Of a stretch of 64,000 nt of DNA, positions 25,001-33,506 are shown in pieces. The position numbers and the translations under genes are program-made. The stretch spans positions 57,948 through 121,947 of the forward strand of contig NZ_JACXAI010000019.1 of the NCBI RefSeq assembly GCF_014773385.1. The letters run 5' to 3'. Origin of the DNA: Metabacillus arenae (GTDB lineage: Bacteria > Bacillota > Bacilli > Bacillales > Bacillaceae). Numbering within the stretch: position 1 is the stretch's first letter; each line of letters starts with the position of its first letter. Under the pieces are notes generated by a model. The model was not told the origin of the DNA. It saw only the letters and a program-made list of their open reading frames with translations, and ran no database searches.

Positions 25001-27099
25001 AAGCGAAAATTGTAGATGCTGTTAATCATGTTAAATCTATTTCTGGCGCATTAGTCCTTAAAGCAATTGGTCCAGGGAAATACTCTCATGAATTAGTGGC
25101 AACTTATTTAAGTAAAAAGTATCGCTCTATTGATAATAGTAAACTTCAGGTATGGTCAGTCTGTGATGAGCTTCCTTGGTTCGGTAAGAACAATAGAAGA
25201 CCGGACTTAATTATTACTACAATTAACGAAAATGATGGAACTATAAATTTAGATTTTGAACTACTTGAATTAAAGTTTGTAAATCAATCACTTTTCGAAA
25301 GAGAGAGATATGATGCAATAAAGCAGATACAATCGGGTAAGAACCTTTATGAGAAGATATTTGACTTTAATCAAGAAAAAATTGATGCAGATTACTGGAG
25401 AAATGAGTTAATTCACTATTTTATTGAAAGGGAAGCCTATTCTCCTGAAAAAGCATATCTCCTGAAGAAACTTCAAAATGTAGAAATTGAACAAATTAAT
25501 GTCAACATTCATTCTTCTATTGATTCCTATTGCTATACTTCGAATCTTTATGAAAATCGCTTTGAACAATTAGATGCTGATGTTTACCTTGATATAATTG
25601 AAGGGGAATATACAAATTATATTTATAATCGTGCTTATATTTTAAATGCTTTAGGAGTAGAGGTTATAAATGAACCTGAATATGAAGAGTTAGAAAATAA
25701 CAATACTTCATTCTCAGAAATTATAATGGAAGATATGGCTACTACAGACTTAGATAACATTGATGAGGGACCTTCAAGTTCTGACCTTGATTCTGAAAAT
25801 GGTGATACAGAAACTAAGATAGATACAACCAGGGTAGTTGGGGGAAATCCACCGGAAAATAAAAGCAAATATAGTCAGTATGAAAGTGGTTCAACAAGTG
25901 GTAATGAAAACGTTGTTGTTTATCCTGATTTAGTTTATTCATTTGCCAAGCATTACCCTGAGGTAGAAGCATTAAAAAGTCTAGAACTAAATCGAAAAGA
26001 TATTTCCTATGATCATTCAGATATAAAGCGTAAGTATGTTACTACACTTGAAACACATTTTAATAGAAATAACTTAAATGTTAAAGTAAATGAAGTTATC
26101 ATAGGTTCAAGTGTTACTAGATTAATATTAATACTACCTTCCTCTCTAAATATTGATAAAGTGTTGAGAAGAAGAAAAGATATTCAGATTTGGTTAGGTA
26201 TAGATCAAGAACCTAATATGTTTATTGATAAAAATGGGTTAAATATTGATATTGTTAGAGATGAACCTGATACAATTTATTTCGAGGAATTTATGGCTAT
26301 TGCAAGACAACAAATAAATAAAAAAATTAATCAATCGAATTTAATTGCTCCAATGGGATTTGATCCATTAAATAATGTGATTAGTATTGATCTATCAGAC
26401 CCATCTACACCTCACTTACTAACAGGTGGTACTACTGGGAGCGGAAAGAGTGTAACATTAAATTCAATTATTTTGGGAACAATGTGTTTTTACGAACCAT
26501 CAAAGCTACAGTTTTTATTTATTGATCCCAAGCAGGTAGAGTTTGCAAATTATGAGAATCTACCACATACAGAATCTGTTGTAACAAATATTAATGAAGC
26601 AGTTGATACTCTCAACATGATGGTAGAGGAGATGGAAAGAAGATATAGTTTGTTCAAAAAAGAGTTTGCAAGTAATCTCGATGAATACATTGAACTTACA
26701 AAAGAAGAATTACCAAGAATTGTAATTGTGTTTGATGAGTTTGCAGACTTTATGAGTCAGGAAAAAGAAATTGTTAATCAGGTAGAAAATGCTATATTAA
26801 GATTAGGTCAAAAAGCACGGGCAGCTGGCATTCACTTAATTATTTGTACACAAAATCCAAAATCCGACATAATTAATACAAACATTAGGAACAACCTGGG
26901 TGCAAGACTTGCATTAAGAGCAACGGATTCTAATGCATCTTCCATTATCTTAGGAGAAAGTGGTGCTGAAAACTTAGGTGGGAAAGGTGATTTCTTGGCC
27001 AAAACGTCTAGTCAAAAAGTGATAAGAGGTAAAAGTCCTTTCTTAACGGCTGAGGTGAAGCGAGCATTGCTTAAGTATTTTATGTCAAAAAGGAAATAA
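22006..27099 (+). CDS. sspH: SspH/DptH-like protein with C-terminal FtsK/HerA-type motor
   Basis: 1697-residue protein. The first ~1300 residues are helical without a recognisable motif. About residues 1235-1310 form an acidic, Ser/Asn-rich linker (DEGPSSSDLDSENGDTET). The C-terminal 400 residues are a DNA-translocase-type ATPase: Walker A TGGTTGSGKSVTLNS near residue 1474, FIDPKQVEF, Walker B RIVIVFDEFADFM near 1571, the sensor/arginine-finger region LGQKARAAGIHLIICTQNP, and GARLALRATD. This matches DptH/SspH, thought to be the motor of the restriction complex that acts on unmodified DNA. A hairpin terminator follows, separating it from sspBCD. Confidence 0.8.
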   Translation: MKTYNQILGKWIFNILLAHFKEQKQEITDKLFIKINGLTNENVEAVLCELKNRSNLLEEFYSLTVRTIKPVNGFSDYKLQPIETSTWLRNYTFSGNALVIIINDHTPEAQSLENLFSIDEAYLLSDFGLKSLYSLLSEYGIAAEEIESLQEFFRMYSSLTEPQLRYILRFLDKVVNQDSPSIIEKIQTNLPELNLFRDKNLIIGSKGLKRLNANFLLANLQKNNGDLDTEKLQNNLYTFIEAEEKNNFTNEIWSGVNPSEFELEVIDFLNHKNLILLKYDFNVVESVLNFKTKTTLPEKIRETLTLNSNLMKEQIEKIEDGISEIEKNQNADAIQDFFEEFESELSKTPGLVKAISRRIEKLRHPKIYCDLINALHYEAFSMIEENTSAINNTSYLRLTINSTKLTFKASELLKIYLKNFTSVVPMIKLDNNLLDNIKIDESANEEELSFKLTLINNDQSFSQETFKVTGFNDLKLLSLVEAIFEQKIPYLRNYQEEEIELLDVKELVYKQIQGYISINEPGVKEHYNLFSAFLEKYTNTLNKVVTDGIFSIEINTLKEELNLLLRGVTSSVIVSSHIYKFINNIGSIDTLDVKLGQSGYSDERVVTIFHPIRLISYISRYQSLNEQITEWINRSIHSDLEVTNLDDYLEYVNEKTLHLAPRYFSSDGDDSFLIEVNEVLGEGQFILNSKRTENMDYLSTELSEELVRSVKNYFEVYPYAKDGMDILFLYCQSADIITKSIDVLFNKIKSLRKLKITVHSTQAAYVHQKINQWIKQKEEYTNPDRFGKFPSVEVKVISGNTINEISRQINSHMIDADLVVLADYFGQSNQIKYDFDKIEFRQTDNWFGVVYKEPLLETEQMKRISYVSEDLPELLKSFYQLQYIYQKKEMLAPNELYILKNKISLSNFSDNELIDYMHENFNWIMFMDRYLDKSLLEKASSKAQIIQYKSKAGTNKNFKLIVSSSEYIKKLNSNNHDYEYYDRLKKKLSLILKNDYISKAKIVDAVNHVKSISGALVLKAIGPGKYSHELVATYLSKKYRSIDNSKLQVWSVCDELPWFGKNNRRPDLIITTINENDGTINLDFELLELKFVNQSLFERERYDAIKQIQSGKNLYEKIFDFNQEKIDADYWRNELIHYFIEREAYSPEKAYLLKKLQNVEIEQINVNIHSSIDSYCYTSNLYENRFEQLDADVYLDIIEGEYTNYIYNRAYILNALGVEVINEPEYEELENNNTSFSEIIMEDMATTDLDNIDEGPSSSDLDSENGDTETKIDTTRVVGGNPPENKSKYSQYESGSTSGNENVVVYPDLVYSFAKHYPEVEALKSLELNRKDISYDHSDIKRKYVTTLETHFNRNNLNVKVNEVIIGSSVTRLILILPSSLNIDKVLRRRKDIQIWLGIDQEPNMFIDKNGLNIDIVRDEPDTIYFEEFMAIARQQINKKINQSNLIAPMGFDPLNNVISIDLSDPSTPHLLTGGTTGSGKSVTLNSIILGTMCFYEPSKLQFLFIDPKQVEFANYENLPHTESVVTNINEAVDTLNMMVEEMERRYSLFKKEFASNLDEYIELTKEELPRIVIVFDEFADFMSQEKEIVNQVENAILRLGQKARAAGIHLIICTQNPKSDIINTNIRNNLGARLALRATDSNASSIILGESGAENLGGKGDFLAKTSSQKVIRGKSPFLTAEVKRALLKYFMSKRK

Positions 27100-27106
27100 A
27101 GTTTAA

Positions 27107-27137
27107 TGCATCTAGATTATTTATCTAGATGCATTTT
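27107..27137 (+). terminator. Terminator between sspFGH and sspBCD
   Basis: TGCATCTAGAT and ATCTAGATGCA form a perfect 11-bp stem with a five-base loop, followed by TTTTATGG. Restriction and modification genes are therefore probably separate transcripts. Confidence 0.75.
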
Positions 27138-27205
27138 ATGGCCTCTTTTTATCACTTGATAGAATTCTTCAGAAGTTTCACATTGCACTCGAAAGGCTGA
27201 TAATT

Positions 27206-28084
27206 ATGGCATACGGACAACATCAAAGTTTTTACCTTAGAGATAGATGGCTAAATAAGGCAATAAAACATTTAATTGAAGATGAAAGGTTCTTTTATGA
27301 TAAAGAAGCATTTGAAAAGATTGGACTTGGAAAAAATATGGTTCAATCATTAAGATTTTGGGTTGTTGCAACTAGAGTTGTGGAGGAAAAGTTTAATAAT
27401 GACAGAAAAAAAATACATTTGATAACTCCTCTTGGGAACATCATTTATAAATATGATAAATTTATTCAGTTTAGAGATACAGCATCAATTATACATTATA
27501 ACCTGGCAAAAGAAATAGAGCCAGCTACAACATGGTATTGGTTTTTTAATAAACTTAACGAAATAACTATTAAAAAAGAAAATCTTAATAAGTCACTAAA
27601 TGATTGGGTTGTATTTAATGAAGATAAAAAGATTTCTATAAGATCATTGAGCAGGGATGTTGATTGTTTAATTAAGCTTTATACAGCTGGTCAAAGTATA
27701 TTAGATCCTGAAGAGAATATCCAGAGTCCTATAACTAAGATAAATCTATTAAAAGAAAATAAGGGAAACATTATTAAAAATTCACCTTCAATAGATGATG
27801 TTGGCGATACAGCATTATTATATACATTAATTAAATATGCGGAAGATCAAGGAATTGATAATGTAAGTGTAGAAGAAATTGCAACAAAAAAAGGGCTATG
27901 GGGTAAAATATTCAATTTAAATAGAGCAACGATAGTGAATGCTTTAGAGAAATTTACTAATCAACCTAAATACTCAATTAAATTTACTAGAACAAATAAC
28001 CTAGATACAGTCAGACTTCCTGAAATTTCTTCTCTAGAGTTTCTAGAGTTTGAATACAAGCGAAAGGTTGAGACACTAGTATGA
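27206..28084 (+). CDS. sspB: SspB-like DUF4007 protein
   Basis: 292-residue protein of the DUF4007 family: the opening HQSFYLRDRWLNKA, the KIGLGKNMVQSLRFW segment and the TPLG-NIIYKYD turn are typical. In the studied Ssp system the DUF4007 protein SspB is a DNA nickase that works with SspC and SspD to place single-strand phosphorothioate marks. The ATG follows CGAAAGG at 10 bases. Its stop overlaps the sspC start (ATGA), indicating coupling. Together with the P-loop protein and the PAPS-reductase-like protein downstream it forms the core modification set. Catalytic residues cannot be assigned by eye. Confidence 0.82.
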   Translation: MAYGQHQSFYLRDRWLNKAIKHLIEDERFFYDKEAFEKIGLGKNMVQSLRFWVVATRVVEEKFNNDRKKIHLITPLGNIIYKYDKFIQFRDTASIIHYNLAKEIEPATTWYWFFNKLNEITIKKENLNKSLNDWVVFNEDKKISIRSLSRDVDCLIKLYTAGQSILDPEENIQSPITKINLLKENKGNIIKNSPSIDDVGDTALLYTLIKYAEDQGIDNVSVEEIATKKGLWGKIFNLNRATIVNALEKFTNQPKYSIKFTRTNNLDTVRLPEISSLEFLEFEYKRKVETLV

Positions 28085-31000
28085 ATAAAAATAAAAGATA
28101 TTTTAAATCTAGTGTAAATATTAAATTTGATTTAGGAAAAAAGAAATATTTTCGCGAATATTTACCAACTCCATCTCATGCTGAATCATTACAAAATATA
28201 TTATCAGGGTTTAATGAAAATAGTGGAAAACATTCTCATATAATTATTGGACCGTACGGAACTGGTAAGTCCCTCTTAGGAACATTAATTAGTGGTATGG
28301 CAGCAAAAAGTGTTAACAAAAGTACTTTTGAGCTTCTAAAAAAGAAATTCAATAAAGTAGACGATGAAATATATGATCAATTAACTCGATTTGAAAAAAA
28401 CGAAAAAAAATATCTTCCGGTTATCTTAAATGGAAATGAAGGAAGTTTTAGGAAATCTATTATTTCTGCAATTATGAGAACGATTGAAGAAAATGAATTA
28501 GACATTGTAGTACCTGGCATCATTAATAAAATTCTTAAAATTGTTGATAAGTGGGAAGGTGAGTTCCCTAGGACGTATAAAGAATTTATTAAACTACTTA
28601 AAAATTCTGATCGGAACATTGAAATATGGAAAGTAAATGTTCTTAATTTCGAGAAAGAGGAAATTAACTGGTTTAAAAGTATTTTCCCATCATTATCTTC
28701 TGGCGCTGAATTTGTTATAGATTATAAAGAAGATTTCATTGAGCAAATTATGTTTATTATCGATGAACTAGATAAACGAAATTTAGGACTATTAATAGTT
28801 TATGATGAATTCGGTCGTTTCTTACAAAGTATTGAAACCAATCTGATTCATGAGACTATGCAAGATTTGCAGGATCTTGCAGAATTAAGTGATCATTACG
28901 AAAACCATTTGCATTTATTATTTATTACACATAAGAATTTACGTCACTATTTTTTTAAACTAAGTGAGGAATATCAAAATGAATTTCAACGAATTGAGAA
29001 AAGGTTTAATCTTTACCAAATAGACAGCGACCGATCTACTTTTATTCGCTTAACAGAAGCTGTACTTTCGAGTTTAGATTATCCATTGGTGATTCCAAAT
29101 GTAACTGAATCAAACCTAAAGAAAGAATTGAGAAAGTATCCTTTATTTGCTAATTTGAACCAAGTAGAAATAGAAAAACTTGTGATTAAGGGTGCTTATC
29201 CTGTACATCCTGTTACCATGTTTGTGCTTCCATATATGTCAAGTCAATTCGGTCAAAACGAACGAACATTGTTTACATTCTTACAAAGTAATGAGCAAGG
29301 TGGGTTAATACATCATATTGAAAATTATACAAATAAATTCTATTTACCTGATCAATTATTTGACTTTTTCTTTCCTGAAATTGAGCTTGATGGACGAATA
29401 GAATGTAATAGTTTACAAATTTATATTAAACTATTACCTAAAATACCGACAGAAAAAGAAAATTTATTTAAATTATTTAAATTAATTTCATTGTGGTCCA
29501 TTATCAATCTACATTCAAAACAGAAACTTGCTATTGATTTCATCAGTTTCGCTTTAAATGAGAGCAAAGATTACGTGGAAGAATTACTTGAGGAACTAGT
29601 GAAGCTAAAAGTAATAAGATTTAACAGAATAACGGGGGATTGGGAATTATTTGAAGGGAGTTCAATTGATGTAGAACATGAAATCAACAACATTAAGGAA
29701 ACAACTAGTATTACTGTAGAACAAAAAAAGAAAATACTTGAAAAAACATTAAGTAAAAAATATTTTTTAGCTAATGATTATAATGATGAAAAAAGTATGA
29801 CTAGATTTTCGTCAGTTCAGATCACTTTAAGTTCAGAATTACTAGATTCAAGTTTTGATAGCTTACGTATTCGTAATGAGAAAAATTCGGATGCGATTGT
29901 TAACTATGTCATTTTGGAAGATATTAAAGATCGTGAAAAAGTAATTAATCTCTTAAAATTAAAGAATGATCAAAATACTTTCTATTGTGTGTCTAATAAA
30001 GGAATAGATGAAATTAAGGAAGATCTAATCAATTACTATATTCTTTCGAACTTAAAGTCAAATACTGATTTCATTAGAAAGGATAAGGATTTATTACGTG
30101 AAATTACAATAAAATCTGAAGATCTGTTCCATTCGCTTACTAATTTTATGAAGAGTTATAGTGGTTTTAGTAGTGAATTGGTTTGGATTCATGAAGGTAA
30201 AGAGATCAAAATTAAGAACGACATTGTCTTAGAGAAAGAACTTTCAAAATTAATGTTCAAGAAATACCCTTTAACGCCAGAGATAAGAAACGATTCATTT
30301 GTAAGAAGAAAAATAAACTCTGTTCAACAAAAAGCGGGATATAAAGTAGTAGATAGCATTATCAAGGACTATAATAATGAGGAATTTTCTATTGAAGGAA
30401 ATGGTCCAGACTATCTCATTTACGCTACAATCTTCAAGAATAACCAACTATCTCTTAGAAATCTTAAACAAATAATTTCAGATGAATTTAGAAGTATTCG
30501 AAAAGACTTAATTCAGGAACTCGAGATAAACAGTTATGGAAATCTAAGTAGCTTAACAAATATCCTAAAAAGTGAACCTTATGGATTAAGGTCTCCACTT
30601 ATTCCAATAATCCTTATAAGTTTATTAAGAGATAAATGGGATCAATTAATGTTCTATCGAAATAAAATGTATGTTCCTGAGATTACTGGTGAGAAATTAT
30701 ATCAAATGGTTGAAGAAGATTCAGAGTATAAATTTGTATACTATAATTTTGATGAAAAATACAAACCATTGTTTCAAACTATCAGTGATGTTTTTGGTGA
30801 TTATGTTTCAGATTCGGTACAAAAAAATTCAAGTCCAATTCTTTTAAGTAATGGAATATTAAACTGGTTAAGGCAATTACCAAGATTCACTCAAGTTACA
30901 AACAACATAGATTCTAATCTTAAAGAATTCAGAAGTATAGTAAAGAGAAGTGAAATAGATCCTAAATCTTCTATTGATAGATTATATGACAAGTATGCTT

Positions 31001-31512
31001 CAGATTTATCATTATTTATTAGACATAAAGAGAGCCTTGAAAGCCATCTTAATAATTATAAAAGATCATTAAAAAATCGTTTACTTAACCTAATAGGGTG
31101 TAAATGTTTCAAGGAATTAAACAAATGGGCGAATGTAAAAAATTCTATAATCAAAAAGAATAATTCTTTAGTTAATGGTATTCTTAATGCCTCTGAGGAA
31201 GATTGGATCGAGTCCATTATTTTAACTATTGTTGGTGTAAGAATAGAAGACTGGTCAGATACTACGGAACAGATGTTTGAACAATTAATTCTAAAGGAAT
31301 ATAATTCTAATCAAAATGAATTAACTCAAAGAGACTATCTAACAATAAGTATAAATGGGGATGACAAAGCAATTACTAAAGTAGATCTATCAACCAAAAC
31401 CCAAACCATTTATAAGAATATTCATCGTATGATAAAAAACGCGGGAAGAAACGTTTCTAAAGAAGAGGTTGAGTATATGATCTATCATTTAGTAAAGGAA
31501 TTTGTTGATTAG
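28081..31512 (+). CDS. sspC: SspC-like P-loop ATPase
   Basis: 1143-residue ATPase. Walker A is IIGPYGTGKSLL (residues about 55-66) and Walker B is LLIVYDEFGRFL (about 236-247), followed by an Arg/Glu-rich helical region and a long C-terminal body without known motifs. It resembles the large STAND/AAA-like ATPases SspC and BrxC. In phosphorothioation the ATPase works with SspB and SspD during sulfur insertion. The start overlaps sspB by four bases, and sspD starts 13 bases after its stop, so all three should be co-transcribed. It is AT-rich like the rest of the island, unlike the genes beyond 36.7 kb. Confidence 0.8.
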   Translation: MNKNKRYFKSSVNIKFDLGKKKYFREYLPTPSHAESLQNILSGFNENSGKHSHIIIGPYGTGKSLLGTLISGMAAKSVNKSTFELLKKKFNKVDDEIYDQLTRFEKNEKKYLPVILNGNEGSFRKSIISAIMRTIEENELDIVVPGIINKILKIVDKWEGEFPRTYKEFIKLLKNSDRNIEIWKVNVLNFEKEEINWFKSIFPSLSSGAEFVIDYKEDFIEQIMFIIDELDKRNLGLLIVYDEFGRFLQSIETNLIHETMQDLQDLAELSDHYENHLHLLFITHKNLRHYFFKLSEEYQNEFQRIEKRFNLYQIDSDRSTFIRLTEAVLSSLDYPLVIPNVTESNLKKELRKYPLFANLNQVEIEKLVIKGAYPVHPVTMFVLPYMSSQFGQNERTLFTFLQSNEQGGLIHHIENYTNKFYLPDQLFDFFFPEIELDGRIECNSLQIYIKLLPKIPTEKENLFKLFKLISLWSIINLHSKQKLAIDFISFALNESKDYVEELLEELVKLKVIRFNRITGDWELFEGSSIDVEHEINNIKETTSITVEQKKKILEKTLSKKYFLANDYNDEKSMTRFSSVQITLSSELLDSSFDSLRIRNEKNSDAIVNYVILEDIKDREKVINLLKLKNDQNTFYCVSNKGIDEIKEDLINYYILSNLKSNTDFIRKDKDLLREITIKSEDLFHSLTNFMKSYSGFSSELVWIHEGKEIKIKNDIVLEKELSKLMFKKYPLTPEIRNDSFVRRKINSVQQKAGYKVVDSIIKDYNNEEFSIEGNGPDYLIYATIFKNNQLSLRNLKQIISDEFRSIRKDLIQELEINSYGNLSSLTNILKSEPYGLRSPLIPIILISLLRDKWDQLMFYRNKMYVPEITGEKLYQMVEEDSEYKFVYYNFDEKYKPLFQTISDVFGDYVSDSVQKNSSPILLSNGILNWLRQLPRFTQVTNNIDSNLKEFRSIVKRSEIDPKSSIDRLYDKYASDLSLFIRHKESLESHLNNYKRSLKNRLLNLIGCKCFKELNKWANVKNSIIKKNNSLVNGILNASEEDWIESIILTIVGVRIEDWSDTTEQMFEQLILKEYNSNQNELTQRDYLTISINGDDKAITKVDLSTKTQTIYKNIHRMIKNAGRNVSKEEVEYMIYHLVKEFVD

Positions 31513-31524
31513 AGGAGAGATAAT

Positions 31525-32325
31525 ATGGAAAGAAAGACCGTCCATGTGGCCATGTTCAGTGGTGGAGCTGCTAGTGCATATGTAGCATATAAAATGGTCC
31601 AAGCACATGGAAAAGAACACTGTATATTGTTTTTCACCAATACATTATGGGAAGATGATGATAACTATAGATTTATGGACGAAGTTGCAGACTATATCGG
31701 AATTGAGATAACAGAAAGAATAGATGGAAGAACTCCAGAGGAAGTATTTTATGACTATCGATTTCTAGGTAATTCTAGATTAGCTAAATGTTCGGAAGAA
31801 CTTAAAGTCTATCAGACTGTTGTATTTCTTGAAGAATTAAGAGATAAACATAACCTTGAGCCAATTCTTTATTTTGGAATTGGTCCTCATGAAACTCATC
31901 GATCCGATAATTTAAGAGAATTTTATAAACATTATCCTCTCGAGCCAATTGAAACGAGGTTTCCAATGATTGAAACGTTTAGAGAAGATATTGATGCTAA
32001 GACCATTATTCAAAATGGTTGGGGAATTAAGCTCCCAAGAATGTATGAACTAGGTTTCTCTCATGCTAACTGTGGAGGGCGTTGTGTACGAGGAGGTTTT
32101 GGCCACTATGCGCTTTTATACAAAGTATGGCCAGGCCGTTATAAAGAGCAAGAAGAAATGGAAGAAAACTTTCGTAAACATTTTGAAAAAAACGTCTCTA
32201 TTCTCAAAAAAGACGGTAGACCATTTACTTTGAAAGAGTACAGGGAACAATTGGATAGAGATGGCGTGAGTAACTTTGTTAATATTAAAGATGAAACCGT
32301 TCCTTGTGTTTGTACTTTTTCTTAA
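31525..32325 (+). CDS. sspD: SspD-like PAPS reductase / ATP pyrophosphatase
   Basis: 266-residue member of the PAPS-reductase-like ATP-pyrophosphatase family. The PP-loop is FSGGAASAY near residues 10-18. Conserved Cys residues are at AKCSEE (about 90), NCGGRC (about 182 and 186) and in the C-terminal CVCTFS; these could carry the persulfide or an Fe-S cluster as in DndC/SspD. Role: activates the DNA backbone with ATP and transfers sulfur delivered by a cysteine desulfurase. It has a GAGGAGA site 7 bases before ATG, and a terminator follows. No SspA-type desulfurase gene is adjacent, so sulfur presumably comes from a housekeeping IscS/NifS protein. Confidence 0.88.
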   Translation: MERKTVHVAMFSGGAASAYVAYKMVQAHGKEHCILFFTNTLWEDDDNYRFMDEVADYIGIEITERIDGRTPEEVFYDYRFLGNSRLAKCSEELKVYQTVVFLEELRDKHNLEPILYFGIGPHETHRSDNLREFYKHYPLEPIETRFPMIETFREDIDAKTIIQNGWGIKLPRMYELGFSHANCGGRCVRGGFGHYALLYKVWPGRYKEQEEMEENFRKHFEKNVSILKKDGRPFTLKEYREQLDRDGVSNFVNIKDETVPCVCTFS

Positions 32326-32365
32326 AATAATATTAATATAACTATTAACTAACAAGGCTGCTTTT

Positions 32366-32403
32366 AGACAATGTTTGGACTTCAGACTTGTCTATTTTTT
32401 TGT
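32366..32403 (+). terminator. Terminator of sspBCD
   Basis: AGACAA pairs with TTGTCT around a 16-base loop and is followed by ATTTTTTT, 40 bases past the sspD stop. Confidence 0.65.
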
Positions 32404-32965
32404 CTATATACAATGGAAATAATCTTGAATTATTAATTAGTTTTAACCTTGTGTAACTGTTAAACTAATGTGAACAAAAGAATACTAGATAATATTGATC
32501 ACTATTTTACCTGATTATTAGAACAATCCAGGAAAAACTATTTGAAGAGGATAGCATTTTATTACTGCCTGCCAATGAATACTAGTGTAAAAGTTATGAA
32601 TCTTTTAAAGCTGATAAATAAGGTATTTGTCATGATATCCTACAATACAGTGGAGATTTTGAACGAAAGCATTATCTGGTTGACAGTCATTTTTGATTGA
32701 ATGGGCAGTCTCGAAAGGCGATGAAATTGCATCTAATACTTTAATTTGAGGCCAAACGCTCTATGAAACATTTTTCCTCCATCCTTTGGTATTATTGATT
32801 TTGAAAACTAGAATTGGGAGTGTATGAATTAAGAAATCGTAGAAAGGATACTGTAAAAATCTCTTTAAAAACTGAATAAAAACTATTGGCATAAATTTTG
32901 TATAAGGAAGAATTTAAATGGAAATGATAATCTATATAAATTAATTAAATATTGGTGATTATACA
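32404..32965. other. AT-rich gap between the Ssp genes and the 123-aa gene
   Basis: About 560 bases without a supportable coding frame. Scattered short open runs may be gene relics, but I could not tie them to a family. Confidence 0.5.
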
Positions 32966-33337
32966 GTGGGAAACTTTAAAAGTTTGAGATTTGGACAACG
33001 AGTACAAGTTTATCGGAATATCCGAAAAAATATGTTTTCGATAATAGATAAAAAATCTAAACGATTAATAATACATTGTAATTCAATTCTTTTATCTAGT
33101 GTAGAATTTAAGGTTAGCGCAAAGGGTAGAGAAAGAGTCCTCAGGGAAAAACAAAAACGTATACATGCTTATGTTGAAGGTGATTTCGTACGCTGTGAAG
33201 TTAATAATATTATATCCAATGTAAGCAAAGTATACTATAACCCATATTTTACAGAGAATTTTATTAACACGGAAACTGGTCAATCTATTTTTAATGCAAA
33301 AAAATGCTATTTAATTCAAGGAGAATGCTTTATCTAA
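32966..33337 (+). CDS. Unknown 123-residue basic protein beside the defence island
   Basis: I do not recognise this protein with certainty. It begins at GTG 32966 (TGGTGAT 7-13 bases upstream) with KSLRFGQRVQVYRN, continues KNMFSIIDKKSKRLIIHCN and KVSAKGRERVLREKQKRIHAYVEG, and ends NAKKCYLIQGECFI. The strand-rich, Arg/Lys-rich sequence with no membrane segment or signal peptide suggests a small soluble nucleic-acid-interacting fold (inference). The codon pattern is consistent throughout and it lies alone between the sspBCD terminator and an IS21 element. It could be an accessory defence gene or cargo of the same island. Confidence 0.6.
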   Translation: MGNFKSLRFGQRVQVYRNIRKNMFSIIDKKSKRLIIHCNSILLSSVEFKVSAKGRERVLREKQKRIHAYVEGDFVRCEVNNIISNVSKVYYNPYFTENFINTETGQSIFNAKKCYLIQGECFI

Positions 33338-33506
33338 ATCATTATTGGTAACAGTTATGTAACTGGGAACCCAAATCGTGTTAAGAAGATGTAAACGCTA
33401 GAATAAAGTTGACAGTTTTCGCTTGATTAGATTTTACACTTTTGCTCTATCAGCCTAATACTCTAGTAGAATAGTTTGTGACGTTATTTTGCTGGAGGTT
33501 AGGATT

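Noticed and set aside
27206..32325. BREX type 4, which also has a PAPS reductase and a large BrxC-like ATPase
   Set aside because: No PglZ or BrxL/Lon-type gene is present, while a DUF4007 protein and an SspFGH/DptFGH-like trio are. The Ssp reading explains all six genes.
18701..32325. Classical double-strand Dnd (DndBCDE) system with DptFGH
   Set aside because: No DndD (SMC-like ATPase) or DndE; the modification genes instead match the SspB-SspC-SspD layout.
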